The notes under the pieces were generated by a model. The model was not told the origin of the DNA. It did not search any database and saw nothing but the letters and a program-made list of their open reading frames with translations. The translations under genes were made by a program, and so were the position numbers. This document shows, one piece after another, positions 12,169 through 24,599 of a DNA stretch of 64,000 nucleotides (positions are counted from its first letter, which is position 1; every line of letters starts with the position of its first letter). Origin of the DNA: Apoderus coryli (Eukaryota > Arthropoda > Insecta > Coleoptera > Attelabidae); the NCBI GenBank assembly GCA_911728435.2, contig OU452203.1, forward strand, positions 21,286,293 through 21,350,292, written 5' to 3'.

Positions 12169-12737
12169 TATGTTTGGCACTTGAAATATGATAATTTTAA
12201 AATCCCGTGTTAAGTACGAATATAATATGTAGCCGATACACTATTAGATAATGTTAGACATACATTCACCCTGTATATGCGATTTCAGCGATAATTTCTA
12301 CAAAATTATATATTTAATTTAATTGTTTCCCAATAAATGATCGTTTAACATAAAAAATGTGTGTTCAAAGGTGCCGGCCGAAACGGCGTGGCCCTGACCG
12401 GGTCCACTCGCATTTTTTCCTTTGATTTCACGAATGAAGACAATGAAAAATAAAATGAAACAAAAAAATAAAGATAATGTTGGATGTGAATAACATTAAA
12501 ATTCTATTTATTAGCCTCTGAATTCTTTATCCTTATAGGTAGGTACCGAAATCTTTTTCTTTTATATATTTACCTAGTGATTTTGCGTCGGGACAGTCTC
12601 CTCTCAATTTTTGTCTATACCTGTACCGAAACAGGTAGAAAAATAGACGGTCAACACACCACATACCTTATAATATACAGGGTGGATCGGTTAAAACGCA
12701 GTTGCGATTTTTGCATTGATATTCTGCCCAGAAAGTA
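12169..12737. other. Non-coding DNA with CAGGGTG-type termini
   Basis: A CACCCTG end lies at 12267-12273 and a TA-flanked CAGGGTG at 12678. They point outward from each other and so probably belong to different elements. A short GC-rich block lies at about 12372-12410. No gene. Confidence 0.3.
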
Positions 12738-14345
12738 ATAATAATAAAAGTAAACGTCTTTATTTTGCGAATTCTATCCCATTTAATTAAAAATAAATTT
12801 ATTTACATCTACCCAGGCAGAAACACATTCAATTACAGGGCAGGTACATTACAAAACGATAAAATTAACATAAATACACGTTTCAAAATTATAAATAATA
12901 CAAATATTACAATCGCAAAAAATAGTCAATATAAGAATGGTTTGACAATAAATATAAGATATGGTATTAAAAAAGACATCAATATCGTTACTCACCGAGT
13001 CACAAACAGAATACATCTCAAACAATGGCGAAAAGAGCAAGAAGTTGGTACGTGCGGTAGGCAAGTAAAAGCTAGAACCATAATTACGCCTTCTCGTATG
13101 TGGAGCATGAAAAGGTATCATCGAAAGTAGGTCCGGAGAGTCAATGATGCCATTCACGATCTTGAATAGGAACAGGAGTGAGGCATATTTTCTACGCTTA
13201 TCAAGAGGTACAAAATTAAAACGACCCAGAAGTTCATCATGGGGAAATCCCATGGTTGGATACACTCCGTCACACTTAAACCACAAATCTTCGCTGATTC
13301 CTCTCTAAGCTATTCGAGTGCAACGCATAACCAGGACTCCACACAACAGACGCATATTCCAATTTCGATCTAACGAAGGAATTATACAGTAAAATAAGAG
13401 TTTTAGGTGACACAAAATGCTTTGTATTTCTCATAACAAAACCCAGACTCTTATAGGAAGACGAAACCACATCAATCACATGCCCCACAAAACTAAGTTT
13501 AGCGTCAAAGAGCACCCCCAGATCCTTAACCTCATCGCATATTTTAAGCGGAACAGAGTCAATGTTATACACAAATTTTATTGGATTTATCTTACGAGTA
13601 AAAGTTACAGAACCACACTTATCCAAATTAAGGGCAAGCCTGTTTTGAATGCACCAGTCAAGCAGTACATTCAGATCGTTCTGCAATTGAAGACAGTCAG
13701 AAGTTGAGGTAATCAGTGAATAAACCTTAAAATCATCAGCATAGAGTAGGGAGCAACATTTCACGCCATTAACAATGTCATTAATAAAACACATAAATAA
13801 GAGGGGACCCAACACAGAACCCTGCGGCACTCTAGAATTTGCACGGATAATACCGGACTTGAAACCACGGTACTCCACATACAATTTACGTTCATGGAGA
13901 TAAGTAGACAGAATTTTTAAAAGATCCACAGATAAACCAAATTCCGAAAGCTTTTGCAGCAGAATTCCGTGGTCAAGCCTGTCAAAGGCTATCCGTATAA
14001 ATAACGTCAACCTGACCCCTGCTATCCAAGCTTTCTGCCAAAAAATCCGTGCTGAATAGGCGTGATGAGCCGAGCCGCTTGACATGATTAAACAAAACTT
14101 CATGCAACACGATCTCAAAACACTTGGCAAAATTCGATTGTATGGCAATAGGCCGGTAGTTTCTAATAACCTTTTTTGAAGATGGGGCTCATCCTAGAAA
14201 GTTTCCAGAAATTCGGAAACTTATTATATTTCAATGACACATTAAATATAGTTGAAATCGGTTTAGCGAAGACTGAGTCACAGCCCTTGACGACAAAGGC
14301 AGGCACACCATCCGGACCCGAAATATGTCTAGCTTTAAACGATTA
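12738..14345 (-). mobile_element. Degenerate non-LTR retrotransposon (jockey-like LINE), 5'-truncated
   Basis: The minus strand from about 14345 reads GVPAFVVKGCDSVFAKPIST and WKLSRMSPIFKK. In a shifted frame (to 13276) come AFDRLDHGILLQKLSEFGL, SRVPQGSVLGPLLFMCFIND and the catalytic box SLLYADDFKVYS, then LEYASVVWSPGYALHSNSLE. A further frameshift near 13283 leads into ELLGRFNFVPLDKRRKYASL (to about 12849). These are the RT palm motifs and C-terminal region of a LINE ORF2. The 3' end is at about 12738, with AATAAAG and a TTATTATTA tail on the minus strand. At least two frameshifts and the missing endonuclease make it dead. The 4.97-5.09 kb fragment belongs to the same family. Confidence 0.9.
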
Positions 14346-15594
14346 ATTATAAAGCATAATAAAAACAACTAAAAAAAAAAGAAATTAATGATGATATCCT
14401 GAAATTAATGTTTTCAAAAATAGAAAAAAAAAAGGCATTCCGTATGTGTTTTGCAACTATTTCTTTCACCAATTTTGTACTCCTTGTATTAGTATTCTAT
14501 ATATACATTACAAAGTTCAAATATAAAAAAAAAGGGCATATGCAGAACAATAATAATTATAGTTACTCATGTTACAAACAAAACCAGGTCGTTCGTTGGC
14601 CCCATACAACCCAGAACCAACCCTCTGCCTCGGTTGTGGAATATCCGCATTATTTGTAATATAGCGAAAATAATAAGGGTTGAAGCGAATGGTAATGACT
14701 CTTATTGAACGTGAACTGCCGACGACCTCGACGCTCAACGTTGCTCGCAACGACAATTCTCCCCTCCATAGAAAACTAACTACATATATTATATCATCGA
14801 TGTTGCCGGATCAGACTTAACATTTTATGCAATATTTGACGACATTTTCATACTGTATACTCTTCAATTTCTGGGATGGATATATGCTCACTCTTTCTAA
14901 TAACTTTGAAGTCGAGGATCTTCAATTTTCCATTCAAAATCTAAGAAACTACATTTTAAGCTCAAATTTGAAATTGTTTTAATATTCTTGAAGGTAGTCT
15001 ATTTTTTCCTTTAAATATTTGGGAAGTTTACGATTATATTCTGCATTAGGGACAGAGGTTTATATTTTTATTCAAATTGATAGATTAAACTCGCCAAACC
15101 AAAGCGGAATGCAAGTATTAAGTTGGATTTTCTCTTCTAAAAATCCTTTTCAATCCTTCTAAAAGCGAATAATTATTTTTATGAGTAATTCAAGTGGATA
15201 ATACTTTAAAAAAAAAATTATTGGAAGCTATGAATCAAACGCAAATATTACCAAAAACCAGTCATGTGTGAGTTTAACAAATAATAAACTAAACCAAGTC
15301 GTTTGCGAAGCTTATAATAGAGCTCAAAACCTGATCTGTCGTTCAGGCTATTATGGATTTATTTCTATAAACATAACAGTGTGACTCAACTAAAATCAAT
15401 CATATGATATCGTGACTATAATAAAAACATTAGGTATAGAAAACTAACCCTTCGTTACAATAGTAAAAATCTACCAAATACAAATTTGAATAACTCGAAG
15501 GGTTATTCAAATTTCCATAGCATAATTAGATTGAAAAAAACTGTTAAATTAATGTACAGCCCTTTCTAATTTGTTTCTATTTCTATTGTTACAG
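14346..15594. other. Probable intron DNA upstream of MEX3 exon, no feature
   Basis: No open frame, repeat boundary or RNA gene was recognised. The 3' end at 15575-15594 is a pyrimidine-rich splice acceptor (TTTCTATTGTTACAG) for the first visible MEX3 exon, so this is intron sequence if that gene's upstream exon lies to the left. Confidence 0.5.
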
Positions 15595-16901
15595 GTTGCA
15601 AAATCAAAGCTCTTCGTGCCAAAACTAATACATACATAAAAACACCAGTACGTGGCGAAGAACCCGTTTTTGTCGTTACTGGACGTAAAGAGGACGTAGC
15701 TAAAGCAAAACGTGAAATTCTCTCAGCTGCAGAACATTTTTCGCAAATACGGTGAGTTCTCATCCGATGAAACTCGGTCACTATATCTATTTCTTAAACA
15801 AGCTGTTTCAAAAATATAAAAATAATTTTTTTTGGTTACAGAGCATCTCGAAAAAACAACCTAGCTGGTTTGGCGAGCGGTACAAGCACTCCACCCGGTC
15901 CTCCAGCAAATATACCCGGCCACATTACCATTCAAGTACGTGTTCCCTATCGCGTTGTGGGGCTTGTCGTTGGACCTAAGGGAGCTACAATTAAGCGGAT
16001 TCAACACCAAACACACACGTACATTGTTACCCCCAGTCGCGATAAAGAGCCTGTTTTTGAAGTAACTGGTAAGTCCCATAGCCATTTGTATTTTTACTGC
16101 AATTATTAACAACTAATTTCCTTCCCTAGGTCTGCCAGAAAGTGTCGAAACTGCACGTCGTGAAATCGAAGCACACATCGCAATGCGTACTGGTAATGGA
16201 GGCTCTGGAAACGCGTCTATGAGCAACATGCTTACATCAGCCAACTCACCCCTAGACGAAACCGATCTAATCGCATCTCTCTACAAGTCCGGACTGAGTT
16301 CAATCCTAAACTATATTGAACCAACCTTAAACGATCATGTGTTTCCCGTTACGATGACTCCAGCTTCTAGCAGTAGCTCGGGAGCATTCTCAAGTTCCTG
16401 TTCAAGCAGCTCAAGTTCCAGTGCAAGCGGAAGTAGCAACAGAGATTTGTGTAATATTTGGAACGCCGCAACCAACGTAGCGGTTAATATGGATCGTGAC
16501 GAAGGCTTAGGAGAGTCCCCGAGCTTTGATAGCGGAAGCATGTCAGCTGGTAGTGCGTTGTCGAATATTTGGACGTTTCCCAGTATCACAGGTGAGCATT
16601 AAATTAGCCCTCGTACTAGTTTACAATTTACTCAACGAAATTGCGTTTTTCAGGGCCAACAAGACCTTCACCGTCAAACAGCACCTCTCCCGTAGACTCA
16701 TTGCTGTCAAATTGCACCACATCTTCAACGAAATGCCTGGTATGTGGTGACTCTAAAGTGACTCACGCACTCGTACCGTGCGGTCACAATTTCTTCTGTA
16801 TGGATTGCGCAAATAGGCTGTGTGAGGGTAGTGATCCTGTCTGTCCCGTCTGTCAAGTATCTGCCATTCAAGCGATCCGGATCTACTCTCTAAACGTCTA
16901 A
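15595..16901 (+). CDS. mex3: MEX3-family RNA-binding protein with KH domains and RING finger (partial, 3' exons)
   Basis: Four exons were traced from splice sites: 15595-15751, 15842-16068, 16130-16591 and 16654-16901. They join in one frame (one base is carried in from a missing 5' exon) to about 365 codons. Exon 1 starts inside KH1 just after its GxxG loop ([18 protein letters not shown], then [18 protein letters not shown]). KH2 is complete ([20 protein letters not shown]...PVFEVTG). A linker with [14 protein letters not shown] and a serine-rich stretch follows. The C-terminus is a C3HC4 RING finger ([20 protein letters not shown]...CPVCQ) ending at [11 protein letters not shown]3 proteins bind mRNA 3'UTRs through the KH pair and act as ubiquitin ligases through the RING in post-transcriptional control. 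The 5' exon with the start codon is not visible. All four acceptors and three donors are canonical AG/GT. Confidence 0.95.
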
Positions 16902-19900
16902 TTCGGACAGTACGGCTGATTTGATAAGTAACTTAATCATATCACTTTATTTTTGTTAAAAACCACGTAAATTTATAATGTCGTGACGCTGCACGTGTAT
17001 TATGCGCGAATTAGAGTAATTATTAATATTATTATTGAGGGTTTTGTAGCATATTTGGAAGTTTGTTGTGTGATTTTTATTATTTGAGTCCTTTTTTAAA
17101 TATATAAGTAATACTGGTGTTTTAACAGTCACAAAATATAAAGTTCTTAACAAACTAAATACAAATTTATATTTATTCTACATTATTTAACGTAAAGGGT
17201 GAATATTTAAAATTATTTTTAATAGAATCAATACATTTTTAAATTAAAATTAAGCTATCATTGCTGTAAATAAATAATTTTTTATACATATTAATCGAAA
17301 TGGAAAATCACTAAATAAAAATCCCCATCAAAAATAAATAAAACATCATTTAACCCTTTTACCCCCAAGCCGCCAATTATTTTATTAAATTATATTAGGA
17401 TTTCTCCCCTAGTTCCCAAAACAATTACATGATCTTTAGCTTTATTTAGGGGGGGCAATAATGTTTAATATGTGCTTACTTAAGTTGCATCGTTAATAAT
17501 TTTATAACTTTCAGTATTAGTCAGAATTTTTGATATTTTAAAAACACTAGTATATCAGTATTACCAAAATGTATAAAAATTTAAAGAAAAACTCAAAGTT
17601 TTATGCTCAATTTTCGATACACTAACCAAGACGTCCAAATGCGTTACAAATACCATGTAGTTACACAATAAACACGATTTTTGCGAAAAAAATATTTATA
17701 ATAATTATGTTGATCTCTGATTTATTATTAAAGAAATAATCTCGTTCGTTTTTTATCTAATTTTATTTTAGTTGCCTTTTAGCATTTATAACTATTGGAC
17801 AATTTATTTTTTAAAATATTAGTATTATCCCTATTGATTTTTTATAATAATATTTTTTTATTATTATTGAAATATATTCCTAGATATTAACAAAAAAGAC
17901 ACTATTAATATAAACAAATATTTCTATATATTTATAAATCGGTAAATTAATTTATGATATAGAACAAAGAAACTAGTGACGAATAGTTGATTATTTGTTT
18001 GAATTGCGTAAAAAGTATAAAGTTTTTTTCGGTTTTATAAACAATTCACATGAACGACTATTCACCCTGTTCTGATTTTTTTTCCATTTTTACACCCATG
18101 TTGCTAAAAAATTAATGAAAATGTTTTAATACGTACACAAAATGACTATTTTCAATACTCACGTTGGTCTTATCAAATGCAGGGTGAACAGTGTTTGTGT
18201 CGTGTGAAAATTGACACAAAAACTATGAGTAAAAAATGTTATTTTCGTGAAAAATTTAGTTACCATATGCCATAGTTTTGAGCTGCGATGAATATTGAGT
18301 TTTGCATTTAAGGTTGTAATTTTTATTTTAGAATTTACTTTTTAATTTGAATATTTTTTCGTTACTAATTATTATTTATAGACAGTTTATTATTTTATAC
18401 TTAATATACATATGATAAAGTTCGGTAGCTTATACCCGCTGTCCTTAATAAATCATAATATTGACGCTTTAGATTTTAAACATCATTTTAGAAATATATT
18501 TAAAAGGTTGTACTGCGAAGGTATAAATTCAGTTCAAGAATATCTTGCCTCTTATTCGATAGTATTTTATTTCAAAACTATTTTGTATACAGGATGTAAT
18601 ATCGGTGACACTTTCTTATTAAGGACAATGCGAGCAGCTATTTTAAAATTTAAAGCAAACATATAAAAAGAACAATGCAAAAAACATTAATAAAGCCAGT
18701 TTGTCATCTTCTTTAAGTTTAGTGTTAGTTTAAAAGATATATTTTCCGTTATATAATAGTTAATATATAATATAAATACTTATAGGATTTTTTTCGTTAT
18801 TATTATTATTATTTTTAATATTATTCGAATACATTTTATTTTTTTTATATGAAATATATTATTATAATTCACTTTGTTTTTTTGTTTTTAATTTTTTTTT
18901 TTAGATAAATATCATACTTGTGTCCCACTATGTATATAAATATATACCTAAATTAAAATATATTTATTATAATATAATAAACAAATATGACCACTCTGTA
19001 TAAAAATAATAATTATATACTCATCGTAATTTTATGCTAATCATAATTGATATACAGGGTGTGTCGTGTTATTTTTGGTATTCGATATTCATTGTATTTG
19101 TATAGCAAATATTTTTTTAATCGGACAGGACATCATGAATATAAAATGTTTCGGCGTTTTAAACAATAAACATGGCTACTAAAAGGGACAGTATGTATTT
19201 TTTTAATAGCAGTTTTCTTAAAATATTTTTGGAGACTATTTTTAAATTTATAACTTTATTTTATTAGGAGATGTGTGTGTAATATAATTTTTTTTAACAA
19301 TTTGGGGACTATTACTTTTTTATGTTTGAGTAATTTCTTGACTTTTTAATTTAACAATAAGTATACATTTTTATTTTATTTTTTTAAATGGGACATTATA
19401 ATTTTTACATGTTTTTTAGAATAATACTTTAAATATTTCTTATACACTGCACAAAGTTTTCAATACAAATATTTTTTCAGAGTAAATCTTAAATTCAATA
19501 AATATACTGGATGAACCTTTTAAAGCATAAAGTCGTTGAAATTAGAGATTAGCATTTACTCATGACACGCCCTGTACTTTTATAGACTCATAAAAGTATT
19601 ATTAAAGTATCAAAAAATAAAAAAAAAAACGAAATAAAATAAGCAAAATAATATAAAACAATCTAAGTATATTTTATTAATACTAATAATACATAATTAT
19701 TTTTTACATAAAATTTAAACAATTGCGATACCAAAAAAATAATATTTCTATATTTGTTAACGGAAGCAATAAAATTTAATACATACGAAGCTATGCTACT
19801 GGTTAATTTATTAGGCGTATAAATACTTTCGGATAATAATTAAAAAATAATGAAAAAATAACACACAACTTTTTTAAAAACATACATGTTTATTTTCCTA

Positions 19901-22900
19901 ATTTTTATAAGTATAGGATAATACAAATAAATTAATATCAGTTAATTTTCAAACAAAATCTCTCCTCTACTTTCTGCAAAACATTTTTATTTTATTTTTA
20001 ACAAAATAATAATAAAATATACTAATAGTAATAAATTTAAATATAGTAGCCCCTCCCCAAAAATTTTGAATAAAAGTCTGATACCATTTAATATATTAAT
20101 AAATCATAATTATATTTAAATTTAGTAATTATTATAGTAAGATATATATTTATTAATAATAATATTCTATTTAAATAATTAAAAATAAAAACACAAGTAA
20201 TATTATTTATTTAAACAAAATTAATATATTTAGTGTTAAAAATAATAATTATAATATTATGAGTACATGTCGAATAATAATAAATATATTTATTATAAGA
20301 TTTAATAAAATTTAAAGACAAATATTTCGATACAGAAAAATAATATTAATTTTTTCAAATAATCGATTTTTTACATAAGGACGTATAGTAACTTTGGACA
20401 CTCTGTACTTACATTACATCATAGAGCAAATATACTCAAAATGAGTTGCGCAACAACTTCATTTTACATTAAATATAATTCAGGATCCTTTTGTAAACAG
20501 ATGCAATGCTTGTTACTAATTGTTTATACGTACATAAACAGTATGAAATTAAAAAATCGATATAATTCTGGTTTATTTTATTAAATCATTTACAACTATC
20601 TCATATTAAGTTTTACTTTCATACATGATAGACCTGCAAATCATAAGCAATCAAGAAATATTTTAATTTCCAAAAATTGACAATAAAAAATTTCTACATG
20701 CTTCTAGAAATATACAAACAGTAAAATTACCACCACCTTCTGCATATTCCAATTTAAAGTAAACTCTCTACAGGATAGTTTTTGAAATATACGTAAATAT
20801 ATGCTTTCTAGTATTATTTTTCTTTTTTTTAATACATTTTTGATAATCATTTTGTCAACAAAATTAAGTTCTCAATTTGAATAGTATTATTTTTTCTGTT
20901 TTCCTAGGTATAATTAATATTTTATATTTTTAGTATTATATTTTTGATTAATATTATTTTTAATATTAGGTGTTATAATATATATACGATAGGTTGTTTA
21001 TTTTTTAATATATTATAAATAAATATTTTAATAATTGATTTAGGGAAGATAATATGTTATTACTTATTAAAAGAATTCATTTTTTTCTTTATCATCATTA
21101 TTATTATTATTTGTGTAAATATTTTTTTATGAATATTAAAATATTTTTTATGTTGTTAAAATTTTTTTATAATATAATTATTAGTTTATTTTTTTACTTT
21201 ATATTTATATTACTAGGGAGTTATTTAAAACGAAAATGTTATTTTAAAATTTAAATATAACATATTTTGTATTTAAAACAAACAATATACCTACCTAATC
21301 ATATTTCTCTTTTTGTGTGTTTGACAATGATTTTTATTATTTTTAAATAATATATTTTATTATTACTTTCGTTAATATTATTTTTTAATATAAATTATTG
21401 ATAATAATACCTCGTGAATATTATTTTTAATTTGAAATAATTATAATTATTCTGAAAATACGAATTACGTATGGACTGACTTAATTATTTTGTTTTGTAT
21501 GTTTTTTTTTTGATAATAAATATATATTTGAAAATAAATAATAAAAAATTTATAATACCTTATATGAAAAATATAGTGTTTTCCAGAAAATTATTTTTGT
21601 TTTTATTTTTTTCCTTTAGGTTTATTTTTTTTAACTGTTAATAATAATGATATTAGGACAAAAGGATTCTATAATTTCGATAGGAGATAGTTATCGTGGT
21701 TATTATGCGATTTAGAAAACACCCTGTGGTACAGTATGCAATTATTTATTTTTAAAAATAGTTATTGCAATTACTAATATGTACTTAACATGATAAAAAA
21801 ATTGCCCCCCTGTACCGGAGTTCAGATCCAGTTCAGTTATAATGGCTGAAAAAGTGTATTTATGGTGTTTTTTAGTCCCAGGTTTCAGGTACGAACTTCT
21901 GGGACACCCTATATTGTTTGTAAGTACAGTGTGTTGGTAAACCTAAAATAAAATCAGCTATTTTGGAACAATAAAAATATTTTGATTTGATTCGAAACGT
22001 TTTAAGTAAATTTAAACTACTTAATAAAATATACATATCTTTAAAACAATAATTGATCATTTATGGTGATTCATAGCGCAAACAAAATTAGGTACATTAC
22101 GAAATAATCAGATGATTCACTCTGTATATTTATTTTGTATGCAAAGGTAAATCATCAAGAAACAAATTAAAAATGTACTACTAATAATTAGAAGTGATGA
22201 CCCATTCGGAAAAAAACATTCATATAAACTATGGGTCACTTTCTGCAAGATTAAAAGATCGTTTTGTAAATAACACATATGTTTCTTCTAATTAAAAAAA
22301 ATAATTTAAATACCTAACTAGTTTCGTTTCTATCGTAGTCTAAAATATTTAAAAATAAAAACTTTATGAAAAATAGAAATTGATAAAACCTAATAAATGC
22401 AAAATATATGCTCAATATAAAATATACTTATATTTAAAATTTAAAAGAATATTTGTTATAATCTATATTCATATTGGTAATCTTCAAATATATTTAAAAT
22501 ATAATAATTATAGAAATGAATAAATAAAAATGGTGCATATATATATTATATAGGAAATAAAATTATAAAAATAGAGCTTTTTAGAGTATCTATCAATTGG
22601 GAAAGAATTTATATACTATTAAAATTACGATGCTTTTCATTTAAATTGCGATTTTGAATTACATACCTCAAGAAAATAGTACTATAATAGGTAGTAGCAT
22701 TGATATTGTCCCCTAGTCTTAGGATGATTAAAAAAAATGTTTTTTTTTCTTTAATTGTATTGAAAAATTAAATAATAATTTTACTAAACACACTGTTTTG
22801 TTTTAATAACGCAAAAACCGGATGCTGATTGTTTTTAACCCCAATCTAAGGAAGATTTTACAACATTTACAGAAAACTAAGTAACAAATATTATCAAAAG

Positions 22901-24293
22901 AAAAATAATAAATTCATTAAATTATCCTCAAAACTAAGAGATGATGACAAAAACATGTATAAGTATGTATTATACTACAATTTTGTAAACAGACGAAATA
23001 GAAAACATTTTGATTAAACTGAAAAGCATCGTGTGTTTCTACTGACAGAGACAGGTAAAAGGGTTGACTTTATTTAAAACAACAGAATAGACAAAAAAGC
23101 AGAAACATTGGAAAAAATCATGGTGCTATCATCGCAACCAATTAGTCTTAAATAATATAATGCTAAAATAAAAATATTAATAAAAGTCTTCCCGCAAAAA
23201 CAAACTTAATTTAACCTATAATAAGTATTATAATAAACATCATTCTCATGCATCATCTTTCGACATCATCAAATTAAATCATACGCATAATAAATCTTTT
23301 AATTAATTAAATAAAACAATTTACGTACGATTTTCAATATGAACGAAGCATTTATAACTTTACAATCATCATGCGATTCATTAAAACTGTCATATTGTAA
23401 TTATAATATATTTAAAATATTTTTAAATTTGTAAATAAAGCATGAAATACTAATAATGAAAGTATACTGGCCTAATAGTATATAAAGTATAATATATTTA
23501 TTATAATAATTTAACTGTTCTAATACTATGTAAAAAATAAAAATATTCTGAACAATTCAAATTATCTTTACAAATATATCTCAGAAACTCCTAATCAAAG
23601 GGCTCCAATAATAATATCATTGGTTCCCTCAATATTAAGTGGATTACAATTCCTATTGAAATTTAGCAGAAATATCCAGATTCATGATTGTTTCAGATTT
23701 CGTTTTTTTATAGAAAAATATTGATGACTGCTAACTCATTGACTGTTACAGGCAAGACGAAAAATGTGCTTTTAACGATCTGGATTGTCAAATTGAAACA
23801 TGTTTCATATGAAACCTATACCTATACCTATATTTTGACGTCTATCGAATACAGAAATATATGGGAAAGCTTTCATAGCAAACTTTTAGGAATTAGTTCG
23901 AATTACGGGTGGGGTTATTATTTATAATTATTTATGTAAAAAGTGGTCGAGAATAGAAGCAACTTTTGTAAAAAATGCAAAATAATATTTTCTCTTATCT
24001 GTAACAAAATAGAATGTTAGTATTTTTTCTAACAACTTATAAACAGAAACAATGTAAACAAAAGCAATAAAGTATCGAAATTTTGTATTCTTCCTGTTAT
24101 CAAAATTAATAAAAATAAATCGTACGAACAATACTTACTTTCCATAGCAAAATCAATTTATTCAAATTTAAATTTTACGAATTTGTTTAATATTTTTAAT
24201 TATTTATTGTTATAATATTAAATTGTTTTCTGTAGTATAGTTTACTTACATTTACCTATATTTTAATGTTACAGTTATTCGTATGTATTCATA
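16902..24293. other. Very A+T-rich DNA downstream of MEX3: 3'UTR and gene desert
   Basis: After the MEX3 stop the sequence is conspicuously A+T rich with long A and T runs. Several AATAAA hexamers lie in the first kilobase (for example about 17266), so the poly(A) site cannot be chosen by eye. CAGGGTG-type MITE ends occur at 18063, 19055, about 19570, about 21722 and about 21905. No protein motif or RNA gene was recognised; the few open frames (for example 18412-18666 and 21054-21254) are low-complexity Phe/Ile/Tyr strings. Confidence 0.5.
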
Positions 24294-24599
24294 CAGGGTA
24301 TGTGCAAATTAACTGTGTCAAAATATCTTATAATTCTTGAAATTCTTTAATTTCTTAGAAAATCATTTAATCAACGAAAATAATGAAGTGATTAGTTTTA
24401 AACATATTGTTATTTTAATCTCATATCAAAGCTTTACATTTTATTAACTGTGATGTAAAAGACTGATAAAATTGTTAAAAAATAATAACAAATTTTATTG
24501 CAAGAAAAAACTAGGAAATTTCGTTTTATCTTCAGTAATGTAGAAACTTCAAATTTATTAATCTCAATTAAAACATCTATTTATGCATCGCATACCCTG
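24294..24599. mobile_element. 306-bp MITE-like element, CAGGGTATG termini, TA-flanked
   Basis: The left end starts CAGGGTATGTGCA at 24294; the right end, read inward from 24599, starts CAGGGTATGCGAT. TA precedes and follows (24292-24293 and 24600-24601). The interior is A+T rich and non-coding. TA duplication and short inverted termini fit a non-autonomous Tc1/mariner-type element. Confidence 0.55.

Noticed and set aside
21054..21254. Phe/Tyr/Leu-rich frame resembling a membrane peptide
   Set aside because: Low-complexity translation of A+T-rich DNA, no start context or homologous motif.
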